From Deuterostichococcus epilithicus (lineage: Eukaryota; Chlorophyta; Trebouxiophyceae; Prasiolales; Stichococcaceae): a stretch of 64,000 bases of DNA. The stretch's first letter is position 1. The number at the start of each line of letters is the position of its first letter. The notes under the pieces were generated by a model. It ran no database searches, was not told the DNA's origin, and saw only the letters and a program-made list of their open reading frames with translations. Of this stretch, positions 50,565 to 64,000 are shown piece by piece. Position numbers and translations under genes: made by a program. Location of the stretch: positions 1,798,001-1,862,000 of the forward strand of contig JAVTLE010000013.1 of the NCBI GenBank assembly GCA_033439295.1, read 5' to 3'.

Positions 50565-52117
50565 ATGGGGCGCGAGAAGCAGTTGCCCTGCATGTCCGAC
50601 GACCGGGATCGCCCCTTCACGCGGATATCCCCATCGATCCTGTCCAGCGACTTTGCCCACCTGGCGAGGGACTGCAACATGGTCCTCCTAGAGGGCGCAG
50701 ACTGGTGCGTGCGGTAACCGCAGCAGAACCTGCAACTCAAACAAGCCTCAATGCGTGTGCTTTGTTGTGTTTACATATGTGTGCCCTTGCTCGCAGGTTG
50801 CACTGCGACATCATGGCAAGCCAACGCCCAGCACACGCTGAATCTCCCATCTTGCATTCGCCGGCACCCGGATGCGCTGAAGCTGGCCAGCAGGCCACAT
50901 GCGGCTGCCGTGCTGCAATACATGATGGTCAGACGCCACGGCACAGCCAATCCTGCTGCCCCTGCTGCTACATACCAATTGAGTCTGATTGCTGCTTGCG
51001 CCTGGTACAGGACGGGCACATGGTCCCCAACATCACCATCGGCGCGCCAGTGCTGAAGTCCCTACGGAAGCACACCGAGGCATTCTTCGACTGCCACCTG
51101 ATGGTCTCAGATCCAGCGCAGTGGGTCGATGTGAGTCGATTGAGCCTGGCAGTTCCAAGATAAGCAAATGTAGGGACAACCCGTGCGCGCACTGACGATC
51201 TGATGCCTGCCTGTGCACGCAGGACTTTGCAGATGCGGGTGCGGACATGTTCACGTTTCACCTGGAGGTAGTGGCACCGACGCTCTCCAATGAGCGGCAT
51301 GCTGCCGTCGTGCAGCTTGCAAAGAAGGTGCGAATTGGCTCCAAGGTGGCTGCGTGCTGTGTGGATGGCAAGCATCGCAGTAAACTTCATTGTTATGTAC
51401 ATGGTCCTGTGGACAATGGGGAAACTGTACAATTCTGCAGGTCCGGGATGCGGGGATGCATGTGGGCATTGCGCTGAAGCCGTCAACGCCGGTGGAGCAT
51501 GTGTTTCCCTATGTGGAGGCAGGCGACATCGACCTGGTGGGTGGCTATCCCCTGCAAGACCGCGCATCTGGTACTTTCTGCAGCGCGAAGCGATCTTTGT
51601 CCGATTGCCGTGTATGCACGGCAGATTTGGCGACAATGACTAGTCTGGAGCAAATACCAATGCACCCACGGCGTGCAGGTGCTGCCGCTGAGCGTGGAGC
51701 CGGGCTTTGGCGGTCAAAAATTTCAGCCGGCTGTGATGGACAAGGTCCGGGCGCTGCGACAGCAATTCCCCGCCGTGCAAATTGAGGTGCGCCTGCTTCA
51801 GTGATGGACATGGCATCTGATCGCATCAATGGGCCACACATGCCATGCACCAAAACCACGTACTTCATTCAGCAGGCTGTGATATCGTTGGGGAATTGTC
51901 CGACCGAGCGACGTGGCTGGCTGACGTCCAGGTGGACGGCGGCATCTCGCCATCGACCATCGATCAGGCAGCCGCGGCGGGCGCGAATGTCATCGTGGCA
52001 GGCAGCGCGCTGTTCGGCAGCGACGGCTGGCAGGGTGTCATCAACACGCTCCGCTACAGCGTTGACAAGGCGGCTGCCAAATCGCAGGACTGCAAGGAGC
52101 ACTACGGGACGGCATGA
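50565..52117 (+). CDS. RPE: Ribulose-phosphate 3-epimerase, probably cytosolic
   Basis: Seven exons: 50565-50704, 50797-50815, 51011-51130, 51223-51327, 51441-51536, 51679-51786, 51932-52117; 257 residues. It interconverts ribulose 5-phosphate and xylulose 5-phosphate in the pentose phosphate pathway. The TIM-barrel motifs are [35 protein letters not shown] (metal His and Asp), [31 protein letters not shown] and [19 protein letters not shown] with the phosphate-binding GSALFGS. The N-terminus is short ([13 protein letters not shown]) with no transit peptide, hence the cytosolic suggestion. Exon 2 has only 19 nt, and the following intron starts ATG|GCAAGC; because MDGHMVPN is invariant in the family, this GC donor is secure. 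Confidence 0.95.
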
Positions 52118-52672
52118 CGTCGTTGCAACCGATGTGTAGTAGGGTTCTACTGGGATTCTTTCGCGCGCATGCGGTGGCTCCAGTGTTCGCGCACGCAAAC
52201 TGTTGTTGGCTTTGTCATCTGCATGTGGGTCGTTTGAGTGAAGTGAAGAGTGCAGGTAATGCGCGTGCCGGTGCAGGACCTATACATGTCAAGTGTTCAT
52301 CAATTTCAAATGCATGCACGCGCTGCCGTTGCAGCTGCAGTCTGCCACAGCAGACCTCGTGTTCCCAGCAACGTACAACTGCCATGCTAGTGCCCACCTC
52401 AGGGCTGAAAATTCACCAGGGCGCAGCAGGCATATCACGGGCAGCACGGTAAACCCTTCGTCGGAACAGCGCTCCTGGCAGGCGAAGGTGCACATTGCCT
52501 TGACAGCATCGTGAGCTCAGAAGCGAAATAGTTGCGCTGCAGGTGGAATGTTGTGCCGGATCTAGCACCTGTCTGCCGCGTCCAGAGCGCTCAGCCATTA
52601 AGCGCTGGCGACTTGCACATGGCTTGATTCAGCAACCTTGTCACTTTGGCAGAGCGCCCCAAAGCAGCAGCT
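52118..52672. other. Intergenic, same strand
   Basis: Lies between the epimerase stop and the PRP43 start, both on plus. It should hold the epimerase 3' UTR and the PRP43 promoter. No element recognised. Confidence 0.5.
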
Positions 52673-58052
<5,380 letters not shown>

Positions 58053-58640
58053 CCTGTGCTGCTGTCACAGGACAGGCCTTGCAGGCGGGGGTCAGCCAGT
58101 CGAGCGGCAGTGTGGTTATTAGAGACGTGCAATACGATCCGTGCGTCAGCATGACATCTCGCGCCTGTATGGGCGTTACCAGTTGGCATGAGCATGTGCG
58201 TGACTGGCAGGTTGCCGTGAAAGGCTCACACTTCTGACCCACCGCGGACCATCGGCACCCTGCGGCGCATGGGGTCTGCCCTCTGGGTCTGCCTGCCTCA
58301 TGGACGACCTCGCCCCGCATGCTATGGCAGCGGCGCCATGCTTCGCGCCAACGTTCTGGCCGCTAGCATGTATACTTACCACTGCTTTCTTCCCTCTCAG
58401 TTGCATTGGAGGTGCATGCTTGAGATTCTGGAAGCATGAGTACACCCTGCCCGCCAGCGCTTCGGAACACTTTCCGAGGTTGCTGGGAACTTGGAGGTTC
58501 TGGAAGCCTACTTTTGAGGGCAGGGAGCCACGTCACGATTACGCAAGGGCGGCGTTTGTGACTGAACACGGTCGGTGGCAAACAACTTGCTCTTTCTCGC
58601 CTTGTTTGCTTCCACTCACGGCGTCACTCCATCAACAACC
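58053..58640. other. Intergenic, same strand
   Basis: Lies between PRP43 and malate dehydrogenase, both on plus. It should hold the malate dehydrogenase promoter. An open frame continues upstream of the chosen malate dehydrogenase ATG to 58575, but without transit-like or conserved sequence. Nothing else seen. Confidence 0.5.
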
Positions 58641-61473
<2,833 letters not shown>

Positions 61474-62448
61474 GCGCATCGCTCTCTTTGCAGCATGGAT
61501 GGCAGGGCGTGAGGCTTGCTCGCCCTGAAGCAGCACCTTGAAGCAGCTTTTGAAGGGGCGCCGCGCGTCGTGCCGTGCAGTAATTTTTTGGGGAGTGGTG
61601 ACTTCAGCTCGATCAACAGGCAGGTTTAGGCAGCTTGTTGTGATGCAATCGACCTTGCAGATGCAGAGGCCTTGTACAGAAGTTGGCCCGCCGTGCGTAC
61701 CTACCTACATGTACTCGATTCCTCACGTCCAGCTTGTGCACGCCCTACTGGCTGAGCATGGTAGGAGCCCAGCAGCGCTGCGAATGTATCATCCACTGCA
61801 CCTGCAGTTATCTCCAGGTACCGTACGAGCACGAGATCTTGGTCTGATCGTATACGAGTCCGCCTGACGTCAGCAATACTGAACCAGCATCCATCGGCGC
61901 GTCCGCGACGAAGCGGATGGAATAGGACCCTGGAGACATTACATCAGGAGCTTATCCACACGTTTTATTGTCAGGTGGTGCAGCGTCGCAGACCCATTGC
62001 CGGTGCCGACTAAGCGGTGCCGGCCGTCGCGTCGCAACGCGTTGTACCGGCGGTGAGCGCGCACCTTCTCAGCCAGAGCCTCGCCGCTGTGCATCGGTTT
62101 CTAAGTAGATTCGCGAATTTCAAGCAACGTCAGCTCTCGGCATTGCCAACGACAGCGCAACCCACTCTGCGTCCGCTTTTGACACTAACACAGTAGTGCA
62201 AGCAGCCGCAGCAGTGTTGCCGCTAGGACACGAAGTTTGAAGATACTCCGCGGCCACGTGCCCGGTGATCTGCCTCGCTCTGCCTGGCCATCAGTCTCAG
62301 CAGGTGTGCGGCAACAGGCTGCGCCGCCGGCGCTCAGCTCAGCCAACTGTCATGCAGCAGCCACCTGATGCTTGAACGTGCCAGAACGTCGCATGCTTGC
62401 ATCAGACGCTGACTCTGAACTGTCTGAAAGTGTATCAACTCGCGCAGG
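61474..62448. other. Intergenic, same strand
   Basis: A 975-bp gap between malate dehydrogenase and the PA14 gene. It should hold a 3' UTR and a promoter. Open frames here are short and lack conserved sequence or splice-consistent structure. Confidence 0.55.
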
Positions 62449-64000
62449 ATGTCAGCGCGCTGTGTGACGCGGCCGCGCCGCCGATCGGAGGCGACGGCGG
62501 CGTTGTGTGCGGCGCTGGTAGCCTTCGCGATCCTGGCAATCCAGCCGCAGCTCTCAGCAGCCCAGCCGGCGTGTGCAGTGACTGGCCTCTATTTGAACGT
62601 CAGGCATTATGCGACGGACCTCAACGAGGTGAGGCACCCTCGATTTTCAATGCGGGCTGACGGCCACCTCTGCCGTCAGCTGTGCTCGCCTGACTAACCG
62701 TGTTATTAGAATGTGCCAAAGCCCTTTCCTTGGAATGGCAGCTTCCGGACTGGACCACGGATGCCGGCTTCGACGTCGCTGACAACACGCTGACGGCGGC
62801 GAGCCCCAGTGTGCCGGTCTCACCAGAGTTTAGCTATGGCCTCGAAGGCACCACGTACACGTCCAACGTCGCAATGCTCTTCACAGTGCGCTGCTGACTT
62901 AACTTGTGACTCTGTCATCACAGCACCAAGCTGCTTTGTCCTGGAATGTCCTGTCGACACCATTGCCTGTCCTAACCTTCACCGCAACTCATGCTCACGC
63001 CATGCAGCCTATGCAATGCATTTCTGCGGTGGGTCCCCTCACCCTGCCGCCTCGGTTTCGTGTTGCACAGGGGTACATCTTCGTGAACGGGCCAACGACG
63101 CGGTACTTCCAGCTGCAATCAACAGATGGCTCCCGCCTGTTCATCAATGGCTTGCGGGTCATCAATCACGACGGCAACCACGATTACACAGCCAGCCGCA
63201 CTGTTGGATTCAGTTTCCCCACCCGCAATCGCTATCAGCTGCGCGTGGATTACTTCAAGGTGCAACCACGTCTGAGAGTCGAGACTAAAGCGGCTTGTGT
63301 GGGATCCTGTGCTGTGGACACATGCTCTCTGACGTTGCCTAATGATGTGCATGCAGGCTGCCTACATACAGGTTTTGCTGTTGATGTTGTGACGGCAACA
63401 CGCTGCAGTGTAAGAGTACAATGAATACGTCTCTTGCAGGGCAACAACGCCACCGCGGGTCTCGGAGGCGGCTTGACGCTCAGCTGGGCCGCGCCTTACC
63501 AGCCGCTCACAGTCATTCCTGCCGAGCAATTTTCGATCAACAGCATCGATGCCTGCGACTCTCCGCCTCCATGTGGGTGACTCTGTAACTTTGCAGCTGT
63601 GTCGAGTGCTGCCACTTATCGAGAGGTGCCAGTGAGGAGTCGAGCAGCACTCACAGCCGCATTCCACTGGCCGCATTTTTGTCTGTCATGATGAGCGGTG
63701 CTGGAACAGCTTTCGAAGTTTTCACGGACGCTGAGCCCCTCCATGATTGACTCCGCGCAGCCCCTCCAGCTTCACCGCCGCCGCCGCCACCTGATGAGGG
63801 CGGCATCATCAATGCGCCGGCCCCGTCGATTCCATCGCCACCGCCGCCATCGCCGCCGCCTCTGCCGCCACCGTCGCCGCCGCCACAACCGCCGCCGCCG
63901 CTGCCGCCAGCACAGGAGCTTCCCGGCTCAGGCGGCATTGAAGGGCGACGCATCCCGCCCTTGAGCTCCAGGCCGACTTCAGGTCAGACTCCAGTTCATC
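62449..64000 (+). CDS. Secreted PA14-domain protein with proline-rich tail, 5' part
   Basis: Exons 62449-62628, 62742-62885, 63071-63259, 63440-63572 and 63761 to beyond the window edge. Exon 1 encodes a signal peptide after a basic start (core AALCAALVAFAILAI). Exons 2 to 4 form a PA14-like beta-barrel: TTDAGFDVADNTL, GYIFVNGPTTRYFQLQSTDG, SRLFINGLRVINHDG, YQLRVDYFK, LGGGLTLSWAAPYQPL. PA14 domains usually bind glycans in secreted adhesins and glycosidases. Exon 5 is rich in SPPPP runs, like hydroxyproline-rich wall proteins of green algae. The likely location is cell wall or extracellular matrix. The exon 2 acceptor was set by phase; a site 45 nt upstream leads to a stop. The 3' end is not in the window. 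Confidence 0.8.
63774..63912 (+). repeat. CCG-rich low-complexity tract coding for SPPPP
   Basis: CCG/CCA/CCT codons dominate this part of the last visible exon, interrupted by Ser codons and a short DEGGIINAPAP spacer. It is a simple-sequence tract under a coding frame. Confidence 0.75.

Overview
The window looks like nuclear DNA of a green alga, most likely a trebouxiophyte. The genes are plant-type: proteasome RPT6, PRP43, a plastid NAD-malate dehydrogenase, an alpha carbonic anhydrase and a heme-oxygenase-fold plastid protein. Coding DNA is GC-rich and broken by many introns of roughly 100-500 nt, with CAG acceptors and donors such as GTGCGC, GTGAGC and GTGCGG. I see no bacterial operons, rRNA, tRNA, CRISPR array or recognisable transposon. 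Exons were joined by hand from splice signals, reading phase and protein conservation. Where a junction rests on phase only, the entry says so.

Layout, left to right: the 3' end of a GYF-domain gene (+, 1-1214); an FkbM-type methyltransferase with cysteine-rich ends (-, 1690-7687); a BFN/UVR bifunctional-nuclease-like gene (+, 8034-10564); SNAPC3 (-, 10934-13262); an unrecognised Ala-rich, Tudor-like gene (-, 13417-15232); a heme-oxygenase-like gene (+, 15644-18620); a secreted alpha carbonic anhydrase (-, 19326-21876); MICOS subunit Mic19 (+, 23519-24690); a TraB-domain gene (-, 24810-26664); UCH37/UCHL5 (+, 27870-30578); mitochondrial ClpX (-, 31032-36032); proteasome ATPase RPT6 (+, 36871-40432); an HCNGP/SAP30BP gene (-, 40785-42233); an FNBP4-like two-WW protein (+, 42741-48628); a Bet1-type SNARE (-, 49257-50008); ribulose-phosphate 3-epimerase (+, 50565-52117); the DEAH helicase PRP43/DHX15 (+, 52673-58052); plastid malate dehydrogenase (+, 58641-61473); and the 5' part of a secreted PA14/proline-rich protein (+, 62449 to the window edge).

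The genes mostly alternate in strand, giving many head-to-head pairs that may share promoters and tail-to-tail pairs separated by 100-700 bp. Most are housekeeping genes. A protein-turnover group stands out: UCH37 and RPT6, both of the 26S proteasome, flank the mitochondrial unfoldase ClpX. The FkbM, carbonic anhydrase and PA14 products are secreted or membrane-anchored.

The most notable signals are an apparent excess of GC-AG introns (eight of about 131), a 75-bp in-frame duplication that doubles a 3' splice site in the FNBP4-like gene, a Lys-Pro-Thr repeat exon inside the carbonic anhydrase, and perfect hairpins in two intergenic regions. No convincing new multi-gene system was found.
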